Of a stretch of DNA of 64,000 nucleotides, positions 36,666-47,063 are shown one piece after another. The position numbers were made by a program, and so were the translations under genes. A model generated the notes under the pieces. It was not told the DNA's origin and searched no databases. It saw only the letters and a program-made list of their open reading frames with translations. Source of the DNA: Chitinophagales bacterium (lineage in GTDB: Bacteria; Bacteroidota; Bacteroidia; Chitinophagales; LD1). The stretch is taken from assembly GCA_016787045.1 (NCBI GenBank), contig JAEUVA010000030.1:42993-106992 (forward strand). Reading direction: 5' to 3'. Position 1 is the first letter of the stretch, and each line of letters starts with the position of its first letter.

Positions 36666-37529
36666 TCATTCGGCATTGGGTTTTGAAACCCCATAGCCAT
36701 CTATGCCCATAAAAAATACTAGCGCTACAGTAATGGCCAATAATGCCTCGGGGGGAGACATGGCATGGTACCATACTTGCCGAGATGGGTGCCAGCGCCA
36801 AAATGGCTCTGGGGATGTGCGTTCGTTGAGTACCAACATTGTGTTGTCACCCACTTGATGCGCGTAATTGGCAATGACCCCAAAATAGTTTAGTACCAAC
36901 AACAAAATAAATGCTGAAGCAATCAAGTAAAACTCGGGGCGTTTCCAAATTGGCTGCACAATACCCGGCCTAACCCCAAGCAACATCAAAATGCACATCA
37001 ACGCTGCGCATCCGTAGGTATCCATCAGTATGTCATTAAACTCAAAAAAAGTATTCCATTCGGGGTACAACAAAATGTATTGATACCATTCATCTATCAA
37101 CATAAATGGCACTGTGAGCAGTATGGCAAACCCAAACCGGTTAACCATTGGAAAAACAAGAAATGACAATAAAGAAAACTCCATGGCATGTATCACTTCT
37201 ATATTAGAATCAAACATGAATTGCGAATGCAACACGATAAGTAACAAGGTAGCTATCAAATACACAAATGGCTTCTTGCTGGCTGGCCAGTTACTACGGG
37301 TGTGTGTAAACTCGGCTACACCTATTCCTCCGGCAATAGCAACAAACAAGCATGCCACTAATACGTTTGCCACTGCCATACCTATCTGGTTTTCTATACT
37401 CAAATACAACTGCACTATATGCCCATGCATAAACAGAATAAATAGAAAATAAACAGCCACAAGCAGTACATTAACTGCCTTGTTTGCGCGTAAGTAAAAT
37501 ACAAACCGGTGCAACAATCCACTTCTCAT
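36666..37529 (-). CDS. Polytopic membrane protein with VanZ-like motif
   Basis: 287 aa with about eight hydrophobic helices. The central part, IHAMEFSLLSFLVFPMV followed by FMLIDEWYQYILLYP and FEFNDILMDTYGCAALM, has the E/DE-xx-Q and D-xxx-D/N-xx-G spacing of VanZ-like proteins. N- and C-terminal helices are additional. Function unknown. It may share a transcript with the PaaG-like gene downstream (37 bp). It is divergent from the T9SS protein gene at 37654, and the LytTR-type repeats lie in the 124-bp gap, so it could share control. Confidence 0.6.
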   Translation of the reverse strand: MRSGLLHRFVFYLRANKAVNVLLVAVYFLFILFMHGHIVQLYLSIENQIGMAVANVLVACLFVAIAGGIGVAEFTHTRSNWPASKKPFVYLIATLLLIVLHSQFMFDSNIEVIHAMEFSLLSFLVFPMVNRFGFAILLTVPFMLIDEWYQYILLYPEWNTFFEFNDILMDTYGCAALMCILMLLGVRPGIVQPIWKRPEFYLIASAFILLLVLNYFGVIANYAHQVGDNTMLVLNERTSPEPFWRWHPSRQVWYHAMSPPEALLAITVALVFFMGIDGYGVSKPNAE

Positions 37530-37565
37530 GGTGGCTGAAAGTAACTAACTGCCTGTAGTTATCCA

Positions 37566-37595
37566 ACCGTTGGTGGGTTCGTGCCAACCGTTGGT
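37566..37595. promoter_or_regulatory. Tandem LytTR-type binding repeats
   Basis: Two identical 17-bp blocks, CCAACCGTTGGTGGGTT, start at 37563 and 37584, a period of exactly 21 bp. Within each, ACCGTTGGT (37566-37574 and 37587-37595, 12 bp apart) matches the published LytTR half-site pattern [TA][AC][CA]GTTN[AG][TG] at every position, with the typical 12-bp gap. They lie about 60-90 bp before the ATG at 37654. A LytTR response regulator is encoded 4.3 kb downstream. Confidence 0.7.
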
Positions 37596-37653
37596 GGGTT
37601 TTGTATAGTATCTGCTACTCAATAGCAGTTCATTCGCTTAAAATATAATCACC

Positions 37654-38148
37654 ATGAACCCGTACAAATTTCTCCTTCTCACAGCACTGCTGTTGAGTGG
37701 TGCGTTAGCCCGCTCGCAGTCCCTATCTCCTACGGTTGTGGCCAGCAATGGCAAGCAACTCACTGGCCCGGGCATTCAGCTTTCTTACACGGTGGGCGAA
37801 GTAGCCGTAACCACCAAAATAGCCGGTGCAAGCACCCTTACACAGGGGTTTCACCAGAGCTATAAAAATGCGGTTGGTATTGCGATGGTAGAAACACCCG
37901 TCAGCATTACTGTTTTTCCGAACCCTGCTACCAATTATGTACAAGTTAAGATGGAAGGCAGCTTGGCGCAGAGCATTATCATCCGCTTGTACTCGCTTAG
38001 TGGGCAGTTGGTCAAAGAAGAATCGTCTTTTACTCCCGGGCTTACCACTGTAGATGTAACGGAACTTACAGCGGGTGTATACCTACTGCAAGTTGCCGAC
38101 CACAACGGTAATCTAAAAGGTATTTATCGTATTGAAAAAATTTCCTAA
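37654..38148 (+). CDS. Small secreted protein with T9SS sorting domain
   Basis: 164 aa. Signal peptide (residues 1-22, ending ARSQS). A short beta domain with [26 protein letters not shown] (cited as TVGEVAV and LTQGFHQ) is a common Bacteroidota N-terminal module. The last about 80 residues, from [16 protein letters not shown] through [10 protein letters not shown], form a type A T9SS sorting signal. So nearly half the protein is the export signal, and the rest may be a small surface or anchoring module. The collagen-like gene follows after 28 bp, so the two are probably co-transcribed, with the LytTR repeats upstream. Confidence 0.82.
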   Translation: MNPYKFLLLTALLLSGALARSQSLSPTVVASNGKQLTGPGIQLSYTVGEVAVTTKIAGASTLTQGFHQSYKNAVGIAMVETPVSITVFPNPATNYVQVKMEGSLAQSIIIRLYSLSGQLVKEESSFTPGLTTVDVTELTAGVYLLQVADHNGNLKGIYRIEKIS

Positions 38149-38176
38149 TCCATTATTCATTCCAAAAACAAAAATC

Positions 38177-40009
<1,833 letters not shown>

Positions 40010-40028
40010 TCAGCCACCGCTTATCTTC

Positions 40029-40063
40029 AAAAAATCCTCGCTGCCATGCAGCGGGGATTTTTT
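40029..40063 (+). terminator. Rho-independent terminator after the collagen-like gene
   Basis: A 15-bp stem, AAAAAATCCTCGCTG (40029-40043) with its complement (40049-40063, one G-T pair), and a 5-nt loop. The T-run overlaps a TAATTTG promoter-like box directly before the kinase gene at 40080. Confidence 0.88.
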
Positions 40064-40079
40064 AATTTGGCGCATATCC

Positions 40080-41876
40080 ATGAGTGAAAATTTACAAGCT
40101 TCAGATGTTACTCAATTAGTCAGCGAGTTAAGGGCGGCAGTCAATAATGACACACTGCGTGCTTACCAAATTTATGAGCAGCTGAAAAATGAAATTGGTG
40201 AAAAGACCCCGGTGGAAGATCGCTTTGATTTTTATCGATCAGCAGCAAATGTGCACATTAACCGGCATGAGTATGATGCAGCTTCAGCTTACTTAGATAA
40301 ATCTCAAAAAATTGCAGAGAAGGAAAACAACGAAGAGTGGAAGATTATGACGGGCATTGCCCGTGGCGTACTACTTACCGCTATGGGGCAACTAGAAAAA
40401 GCCACTCTCTACTTTGATGACTTAGAAAACACAGCAAAACACACCAACCATTTTGAAAAATACGAGGCGCATATTAATATGCGCAAGGGCATTGTGTACG
40501 GTCGCGCAGGCAAACTGCAAGACTGCCTGCGTTGTTACCTCATTGCAATTAAGCATTTTGACGAAATACAAAGCCCGTTTCGGTTTAGTATACGCACTAA
40601 TTTGCTGACGGTTTATCTGCAGCTCAAAATGTATAAAGAACTGGATGAAACGTATGCATGGATGAACAGGGAAATACACTTGTGTGAAATGCAAAGTATT
40701 CTTGTTTTTTATTATGCCAACTACGGTGTGTACCTCAACGAACAGGGCAAACACAATGAAGCTCTCTCGGCCGCAGAGAAAGCATTGCAATACTGCACCG
40801 ACCCTAAGCAATGGTCACCAAAATCAACTGCACTGCGCGTTAAAGCGGATGCCTTGATGCACCTCGGAAAAACAAACCTGAGTTACTTGTATCGATTACG
40901 CTGCTTAGATACCCTCTCGCATACACAAGATTACTACACCTTATCTTTGGTTCACTTAGCCATAGCAGACCAATTGTACAAAGCAGGCAAAGGAAACAAA
41001 GCCAACACGTTTGCTCAAATGGGTTATCAGATGGCCAAAGAAAAACATATAATTTTTATACATAAAATGGCTTTAGAGTTGCTCGCTAACAGAAAGTTAC
41101 AGGAAGAAAATTTTATGGAGGCCGCAAATTATTTCAAAGAACTAACTGAAGTAAAAGAAGAACTCTTTAACACAGAAAGAGCTAAAGCGGTAAGTGAACT
41201 GCAAACCAAATATGAAGTAGCTGAAAAAGAAAAAGAAGCTCAACGGCTGCGAACGGAAGTGGCCGAGTACAACCTTCGTTTGCTCCGCAGCCAAATGAAC
41301 CCACACTTTATTTTCAACAGCATTAACAGCATCAATAATTACGTCCTAAAAAATGAATCGGGTAACGCAAGTGATTACTTGATCAAGTTTGCACAACTCA
41401 TGCGTCAAATTTTAGAATACAGTTCGCAAACACATATACCGCTTCAAAAAGAAATTGATTTTTTAGAAAACTATTTACTCTTAGAACGCTTGAGATTCAA
41501 TATCCCTTTTGATTACCAAATCATTATCAGCAATAATTTAGATACTGCTGATATTAAAATACCGCCAATGCTTTTGCAGCCGTATATCGAAAACGCTATA
41601 TGGCATGGTCTTTCTCACAAACCGGATTCAGGAAAAATAATTATTGAATTTACCGAAACAACCGATTCTCTATTATGCCGCATAGACGATAACGGTGTTG
41701 GGCGTATCAAAAGCAAAGAATTGCTGGTTCACAAAAATAAGCATGAGTCTAAGGCCATGCACATTACCGAAGAACGTATTACCAAAGGGTTGAATGGCTC
41801 CGTAAATGTGATTGATTTGTATACCGATAACCATACCCCATGTGGTACAAGAGTTGAACTAAACATACCGTTATGA
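40080..41876 (+). CDS. Cytoplasmic TPR-containing LytS/YehU-type histidine kinase
   Basis: 598 aa with no signal peptide and no membrane helix. Residues about 1-370 are TPR-like helical repeats (for example HEYDAASAYLDKSQKIAEKE, cited as EYDAASAYLDKS). A charged coiled coil follows (VSELQTKYEVAEKEKEAQRL, about 375-395), then the HisKA_5-type kinase (PF06580): SQMNPHFIFNSINSINNYVL with the phosphorylated His409, then the HATPase domain with PPMLLQPYIENAIWHGL (N box) and DNGVGR. It therefore probably senses a cytoplasmic signal or protein partner. Its stop overlaps the start of the LytTR regulator by 4 bp (ATGA), so the two form one operon and a cognate pair. Confidence 0.9.
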   Translation: MSENLQASDVTQLVSELRAAVNNDTLRAYQIYEQLKNEIGEKTPVEDRFDFYRSAANVHINRHEYDAASAYLDKSQKIAEKENNEEWKIMTGIARGVLLTAMGQLEKATLYFDDLENTAKHTNHFEKYEAHINMRKGIVYGRAGKLQDCLRCYLIAIKHFDEIQSPFRFSIRTNLLTVYLQLKMYKELDETYAWMNREIHLCEMQSILVFYYANYGVYLNEQGKHNEALSAAEKALQYCTDPKQWSPKSTALRVKADALMHLGKTNLSYLYRLRCLDTLSHTQDYYTLSLVHLAIADQLYKAGKGNKANTFAQMGYQMAKEKHIIFIHKMALELLANRKLQEENFMEAANYFKELTEVKEELFNTERAKAVSELQTKYEVAEKEKEAQRLRTEVAEYNLRLLRSQMNPHFIFNSINSINNYVLKNESGNASDYLIKFAQLMRQILEYSSQTHIPLQKEIDFLENYLLLERLRFNIPFDYQIIISNNLDTADIKIPPMLLQPYIENAIWHGLSHKPDSGKIIIEFTETTDSLLCRIDDNGVGRIKSKELLVHKNKHESKAMHITEERITKGLNGSVNVIDLYTDNHTPCGTRVELNIPL

Positions 41877-42616
41877 ACTTGCGTGCAATCATAGTAGATG
41901 ATGAGCCATTAGCTCGTGAAAACCTGCGCTTGCTCTTAGAATCATACTGCCCGCAAGTACACATTTTGGCGGCTTGTAAAAATGCTACCGAGGCCTTAAC
42001 TGAAATAAATGCGCATCACCCCGATGTTATTTTTTTAGACATACAGATGCCCGGCAAGTCGGGCATTGAACTGGCCGAAGAGATTCAACACCAAAAAAGC
42101 AGCATAGTATTTGTAACTGCGCACGATGAGTACGCCATCCGTGCATTTAGATTAAGTGCTATAGACTATTTGCTTAAACCGGTAGATCCAAAGCAGTTGA
42201 TACAAGCGGTACATAAATGCCAAAATGAATTACAAATAAAAATCAGTAAAGAGCAACTGAAACTATACCTGAGCAACTATGCACAAACCGATGAGCAGAT
42301 TGCATTGCCTACCATGAGTGGGCTAGACATTTGCCGTTTGGCAGATGTAGTGTGCTTTGCAGCCGATGAAAGTTATTGTGAAGTATGGATGGCAGACAAA
42401 TCAAAAAAAGTAATCAGCCGTAAGTTAGGCGAACTGGAAGAGATACTGCCTACACATAACTTTGTACGCCTTCACAAATCTTACATTGTGAATATAAAGC
42501 ATATTACAAAATACATAAAAGGTGAGGGTGGCCAAGTGGTGTTGAGCAATGGCGAAACGGTAGATGTTTCTCGCAGAAAAAAAGAAGAGCTATTGCAGCA
42601 TCTGCATCGTATCTAA
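41873..42616 (+). CDS. LytTR-family response regulator
   Basis: 247 aa. N-terminal receiver domain: IIVDDEPLARENL (acidic pair D9/D10), phospho-acceptor Asp56 in VIFLDIQMP, switch residue region VFVTAHDEYAIRAF, and Lys in YLLKPVD. C-terminal LytTR DNA-binding domain: LDICRLADVVCFAADESYCEVW, then LEEILPTHNFVRLHKSYIVNIKHI, cited as FVRLHKSYIVN, and GETVDVSRRKKEELL. LytTR regulators bind pairs of short direct repeats, and such a pair is present at 37566-37595 (inferred target). Coupled to the kinase gene by a 4-bp overlap. Confidence 0.93.
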   Translation: MNLRAIIVDDEPLARENLRLLLESYCPQVHILAACKNATEALTEINAHHPDVIFLDIQMPGKSGIELAEEIQHQKSSIVFVTAHDEYAIRAFRLSAIDYLLKPVDPKQLIQAVHKCQNELQIKISKEQLKLYLSNYAQTDEQIALPTMSGLDICRLADVVCFAADESYCEVWMADKSKKVISRKLGELEEILPTHNFVRLHKSYIVNIKHITKYIKGEGGQVVLSNGETVDVSRRKKEELLQHLHRI

Positions 42617-43335
42617 AGTCCAAATTTTTGGCGGAGCAACTTGTGCAACAATCGCACTGCTTGCGAATCAGCACTCCAGTTATTTTTTTCTGCCAGTTGA
42701 TTAAACAACACCTCTGCTGACTCAAAATTTACACTTCCATCTAACTCTGCTATTGCTGCGCCAAACTGCTCACTACTGCCTTTAAATAACTCTGAGGTTA
42801 TGGCAATTCGTTTGTTTAAGTCTAATAGTTCTTTCAATTGCTTACCGGCAATTTTTTGATGCAGCTCAGCGGTATCGTTTTTCCATTTTTCATTGAGCGA
42901 CCCGGTGCCGCTTACCCGCTCATTAATAGTCTTTTGCTCGCCCACTTTTTGTACCCGCACTGGTGGTGCCTCTACTACAGGTACTTCTTGCACCGGAGGT
43001 ATCGTATTAACCAAGGTTGGGTTTACTGTTTCGGCTACTACCTGATTTACAAGCGCTGGAGTTTCCTCTTTTTGTACAATCACCGGTTGCTCCTCTATAA
43101 CAATCTGTGGTGCTGGTTTTTTTTCTGTAGTTGTTTCTTTTGTTACAGTAGTTACTTTATGCTGAACTAGTGGGGCTACAGCTTTGTCTGCATTTTTTGC
43201 GTTATCAATCAAATCATACAAATCTCTCAAGTGCTGCTGAAACAGATCCAATTCTAACTTTGACAGGTTAGGGAATGAGGATAAACCTGCCAAAGCATTA
43301 ATTTTTTCTACTAATTCGTGGGCACGTTGGCGCAT
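42613..43335 (-). CDS. Conserved Bacteroidota protein of unknown function
   Basis: 240 aa with no signal peptide. The N-terminal helix (MRQRAHELVEKINALAGL) and a proline/valine-rich linker (residues about 65-145, many EEQP, VPVVEAPPV) lead to a C-terminal helical domain: SLNEKWKNDTAELHQKIAG, cited as SLNEKW, then LLDLNKRIAITSELFKGSSEQFGAAI and RLLHKLLRQKF. This C-terminal layout is widespread in Bacteroidota, but I do not know a function. The gene converges with the regulator, and their stop codons overlap. Confidence 0.65.
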   Translation of the reverse strand: MRQRAHELVEKINALAGLSSFPNLSKLELDLFQQHLRDLYDLIDNAKNADKAVAPLVQHKVTTVTKETTTEKKPAPQIVIEEQPVIVQKEETPALVNQVVAETVNPTLVNTIPPVQEVPVVEAPPVRVQKVGEQKTINERVSGTGSLNEKWKNDTAELHQKIAGKQLKELLDLNKRIAITSELFKGSSEQFGAAIAELDGSVNFESAEVLFNQLAEKNNWSADSQAVRLLHKLLRQKFGL

Positions 43336-43400
43336 AAGATTTAATTTGTGCTAACATATTAACGAATCAATTATCATTTTAGCACACTATACACCAGCAA

Positions 43401-43970
43401 ATGTTTATTGAACCGGTTAGCAGCAACGTCCGTAAAGGGTGGATTGAAGTGGTTTGCGGAAGCATGTTTTCCGGCAAAACCGAAGAACTCATCAGGCGGC
43501 TTAGGCGCGCGCAAATTGCCAACAAAAAGGTGGAAATTTTTAAGCCCGCGGTAGACACCCGCTACCACGATGAAAACGTAGTATCACACAACGCTACTTC
43601 CATTCGCTCCACTCCTATTTCGCATTCTGAAAACATATTGCTCTATGCCGAAGGCGTAGAGGTAGTAGGCGTGGACGAAGCTCAGTTTATGGATATGGAG
43701 TTGCCCACGGTTTGCGAAAAGCTGGCGCAACGCGGAGTACGGGTAATTGTGGCAGGATTAGATATGGATTTTGAAGGAAACCCTTTTGGCCCCATTCCGC
43801 AACTATTGGCCATTGCCGACTACATAACCAAAGTAAATGCGATATGTGTAAAGTGTGGCGACATAGCGCACTTCAGTTACCGCACGGTAACTGATAAAAG
43901 CCGGGTACTTTTAGGCGAAAAAGACAGCTACGAACCGCGTTGCAGAACTTGCTATTACAAAGGCGATTAA
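43401..43970 (+). CDS. tdk: Thymidine kinase (type II)
   Basis: 189 aa. It phosphorylates thymidine with ATP in the salvage pathway (cytoplasm). P-loop GSMFSGKT (residues 20-27), catalytic Glu93 in VGVDEAQF, lasso loop around [10 protein letters not shown], and the structural zinc site from C149, C152, C181 and C184. The length and all key residues agree with the type II (human TK1-like) family. ATG at 43401, divergent from the 240-aa unknown gene. The stop overlaps the stop of the M3 peptidase on the other strand. Confidence 0.95.
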   Translation: MFIEPVSSNVRKGWIEVVCGSMFSGKTEELIRRLRRAQIANKKVEIFKPAVDTRYHDENVVSHNATSIRSTPISHSENILLYAEGVEVVGVDEAQFMDMELPTVCEKLAQRGVRVIVAGLDMDFEGNPFGPIPQLLAIADYITKVNAICVKCGDIAHFSYRTVTDKSRVLLGEKDSYEPRCRTCYYKGD

Positions 43971-45661
43971 GCCAGTTTGCCGTTTAGCTCGCTCAGGTGT
44001 GTTTCTATCTGTTTGGCTAATGGCTGCAGTAGCCCCGGCTCAAATGGCGAGCGCAATCCGGCCAATTTTACCAAGCCCAAAAACGAATCGCTGCCACCGG
44101 CATTGCACAAGCGCAAGTAATCGGTCCAGGCGGCATTGAAATCTTCTTGCGACTTGCTCCAAAACTGAAAAGCGCATACCTGAGCCAAACAGTAATCAAT
44201 ATAATAAAACGGGCTGCGATAGATATGCCCCTGACGTTGCCAAAAACCACCGCGCTCTAAGTAATCTACCCCATCATAATCTACCCACGGGCGGTACTTT
44301 TTCTCTACCTCCAACCAGGCCTGTTTGCGTTCTGCGGGAGTCATATCGGGGTTCTCATAGATAATATGCTGAAACTCATCTACACTCACTCCGTACGGCA
44401 AAAAAAGCACATTGCTGGCCAAATGTACATATTTATATTTATCAGTATCTGATCCAAAAAACAAATCCATCCATGGGTACGTAAGGTGTTCCATGCTCAT
44501 ACTGTGAATTTCGCAGGCCTCCATAGTTGGAAAATAGTACTCTCCCACCTCAAAGTTTCTGCTCTGAAAACACTGAAAAGCATGGCCCGCTTCGTGTGTC
44601 AACACATCTACATCGCCCACCGTGCCGTTGAAATTGGCAAAAATGAATGGTGCCTTATACTTCTCAAACATGGTGCAGTAACCGCCTGCTGCCTTGCCTT
44701 TACGGTTTTCTAAATCGAGCAGTTCGTTGTTCACCATAAAGTCAAAAAACTCTTTGGTTTCTGGGCTAAGTTCGGCATACATTTTTTGTCCGTTGGCTAC
44801 AATTTCCTCTATTGTACCCTTTGGAGTGGGGTTGCCTGAGTTGTAGTGATGCGCTACATCGTATGCCTTTAGTTTTTCTACCCCAATTCGCTTACGCTGC
44901 TCCTCACGAAGCAGGTTAGCCAGCGGTACAATGTGCTCATATACTTGTGCTCTGAATTTTGCCACATCGGCTGCCGAATAATCGGTGCGGCTCATGCGGT
45001 AGTAACCCAGCTCCACAAAATTTTTATAGCCCATTTTTTGTGCCATGCGGTGGCGCACTTTTACCAACTTATCAAATATTTCATCCAGGTCTTTTTCTTG
45101 CGCAGCATAAAATGCTTGCACTGCCAAATAAGCCGCCTTGCGCACCTCGCGGTCAGTATCTTGAGAAAATGCACCCATTGCCGACAAGGTCATTTTTTGG
45201 CCCTGAAAATCCACCTCTGCACCGGCAATTAGCTTGGTATATTCTGTGCCTAGTTTGTTTTCTTCTTTGAGGTCGTCAATTATAGAGGGGTCAAAAGACT
45301 TTACACTCACATCGGCCAGATTAAATAACTGATGGCCAAACTTTTCTTTAAGCCCATCCTTAAACTTTGAATTACCCAACGCCCTATACAACCGGATATT
45401 CAACTCTCTAAAAACCGGTTCTGATTCATCGAAAAACTCTTGCTCGGCCTCATAGTAAGTATCAGTAGTATTAATGGAGTTGCGCACCGAAGCAATGCTG
45501 GCGTAGGTTTGAAACTCGCTGCGCAAAGCATTTATTCGGCTGAGTGTTTCGCGCTGCTGCTCTTCGGTATTGGCAGAGTTGAAAGAATCAATAAGTTGAT
45601 TGAAGTGGCTTTTTACTTCTTCTAAAGATGGGCGCTGATACGCCATTTCGTTAAATTTCAT
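43967..45661 (-). CDS. M3 family oligoendopeptidase
   Basis: 564 aa. Thimet-like zinc peptidase: HEAGH motif (His356, Glu357, His360), with the downstream [13 protein letters not shown] giving the third ligand. The N-terminal helical half includes RVRH-like [21 protein letters not shown], cited as [11 protein letters not shown], typical of this subfamily (also called pepF or M3B). It hydrolyses oligopeptides in the cytoplasm; no signal peptide is seen. ATG at 45661. Confidence 0.93.
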   Translation of the reverse strand: MKFNEMAYQRPSLEEVKSHFNQLIDSFNSANTEEQQRETLSRINALRSEFQTYASIASVRNSINTTDTYYEAEQEFFDESEPVFRELNIRLYRALGNSKFKDGLKEKFGHQLFNLADVSVKSFDPSIIDDLKEENKLGTEYTKLIAGAEVDFQGQKMTLSAMGAFSQDTDREVRKAAYLAVQAFYAAQEKDLDEIFDKLVKVRHRMAQKMGYKNFVELGYYRMSRTDYSAADVAKFRAQVYEHIVPLANLLREEQRKRIGVEKLKAYDVAHHYNSGNPTPKGTIEEIVANGQKMYAELSPETKEFFDFMVNNELLDLENRKGKAAGGYCTMFEKYKAPFIFANFNGTVGDVDVLTHEAGHAFQCFQSRNFEVGEYYFPTMEACEIHSMSMEHLTYPWMDLFFGSDTDKYKYVHLASNVLFLPYGVSVDEFQHIIYENPDMTPAERKQAWLEVEKKYRPWVDYDGVDYLERGGFWQRQGHIYRSPFYYIDYCLAQVCAFQFWSKSQEDFNAAWTDYLRLCNAGGSDSFLGLVKLAGLRSPFEPGLLQPLAKQIETHLSELNGKLA

Positions 45662-45748
45662 AAATGGGAATTTGTGGCAAACATAGCTTTAATGCCGCAC
45701 ACAATATACGCAGTGCATGCTTGTTGAATAAGATGCCAATTGTGGCAA

Positions 45749-46258
45749 TCAATCTTCCATAAGTACATTGCTCTTGTAGGCATACAACTGCCACCACGAT
45801 ACAATGAGGCGTAAGTTAAACGCCACTATCATAAGCAGCGCTCCCGTGTTGAAGAACACAAGCTGCTTAGAAAGATAGCTGAAAAAGCGCTCTTTTACAT
45901 CATCAAACATAATCACTCCTTCATTGGGAAAACCGAAGTCTTCGGTATAGAAATTATCTAACAAGCCCAAAAATTTTTGCTCTTGTTGAGCAAAGTAAAA
46001 GAAGAGCACAATGTTGGCCGTAAATAATAAAAACCGTAAAGCGTTGCTGTGTAAAAAAGGCAAGGACATCATGGTAATAGTATACCTAAAATAGGTAAGT
46101 GCCACAAAAATCATCGCAAAATTCACCGTATAGTGCAGGTAATACACTTTTTGGGTAATGGGGTAAAGTACAGCGTAAGAAATTGCCGCGGTGAACACCC
46201 ACCAAATGAGTTCGCGAAAGAAACGAAGTGCATTTATCTTGGTAAAAAATGTGTTCAT
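45749..46258 (-). CDS. Small membrane protein of unknown function
   Basis: 169 aa with four hydrophobic helices (FRELIWWVFTAAISYAVLYP, FAMIFVALTYF, FLLFTANIVLFFYF, TGALLMIVAFNLRLIVSWW). There are cytosolic or periplasmic charged loops, including DNFYTEDFGFPNEGVIMFDDV between helices 3 and 4. No family is recognised. Its first base coincides with the last base of the upstream lipoprotein gene (46258), so the two are translationally coupled. Confidence 0.6.
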   Translation of the reverse strand: MNTFFTKINALRFFRELIWWVFTAAISYAVLYPITQKVYYLHYTVNFAMIFVALTYFRYTITMMSLPFLHSNALRFLLFTANIVLFFYFAQQEQKFLGLLDNFYTEDFGFPNEGVIMFDDVKERFFSYLSKQLVFFNTGALLMIVAFNLRLIVSWWQLYAYKSNVLMED

Positions 46259-47007
46259 CAGTAGCTGTTTTTTCGGTAAAAAGAATCAATAGAGAAATTT
46301 CCCTTTAACACCTCTTTGTAAAAAAGTGTGTCAGACATGCCACACAGTACGGCTTTTTGATATAGCGTGGTTGCTAACTCTTTTTTAGCAAACCGATGGG
46401 CTACCAAACACAAGCCGGCATAAACCATGGGCAGCGAATCTCGTTTGGTCAATGCTGAGTCCACAAAAGCGAGTGCTGCTTCTGCATTATCTCGCTTCAT
46501 ATTTACAAATGCCAACCCAAGGTGGCCATACGCTGAAGTATCTCCATTAGCCAAACCCAACTTTAAAAAATGCTCTGCTGAATCTAATTCATTTTTTATG
46601 TTATGTATAGAGCCGGCACCTATGTAACCCATGGTGTAACGAGAGTTGTATTGTATGGCTTTTTTGTATGCGGCCAACGCTTTATCTAAATCACCGGCAT
46701 CATATTGCAACCGGCCGTAAAACGCCTGTGCTACGGCATCATTGGGGTGCAGGGTCAGGTGATGCTCTGTTTGTGTAAGGGTAGTATCAAAAGGAGCTAT
46801 CCGGTATTTTTTCATGGTTTGGTAAAAGGCGCGGTACTCCTTCACCTCTTTGTCCATTACTTCATCGCGGGTTTTCTTATTACCACAACTATTTAGCCAC
46901 AACAAAGCAAACAGCAAAATTGTAAAACCACTGCTTGTATAAACAGACTGAAAATACTGCGGCAGGTGAAGACACCTGCCGATAGAATGATGAAACAAGT
47001 TACTCAT
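46258..47007 (-). CDS. TPR lipoprotein
   Basis: 249 aa. A lipobox, LNSC (Cys41), follows a hydrophobic stretch (FTILLFALLWL), so the protein is probably exported and lipid-anchored. The first about 28 residues before the hydrophobic core are unusually long, so the start may lie further inside. Three TPR motifs follow (DLDKALAAYKKAIQYN; SAYGHLGLAFVNMKRDN; LPMVYAGLCLVAHRFAKKELA). Role unknown; TPR lipoproteins commonly serve as scaffolds. The next gene starts at the last base of its stop codon region. Confidence 0.68.
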   Translation of the reverse strand: MSNLFHHSIGRCLHLPQYFQSVYTSSGFTILLFALLWLNSCGNKKTRDEVMDKEVKEYRAFYQTMKKYRIAPFDTTLTQTEHHLTLHPNDAVAQAFYGRLQYDAGDLDKALAAYKKAIQYNSRYTMGYIGAGSIHNIKNELDSAEHFLKLGLANGDTSAYGHLGLAFVNMKRDNAEAALAFVDSALTKRDSLPMVYAGLCLVAHRFAKKELATTLYQKAVLCGMSDTLFYKEVLKGNFSIDSFYRKNSY

Positions 47008-47063
47008 GCCCGGCTGGTAAAACCGGTGCGAATGTAGCAGGAAATAGCGCTTTTAAACGCCAA

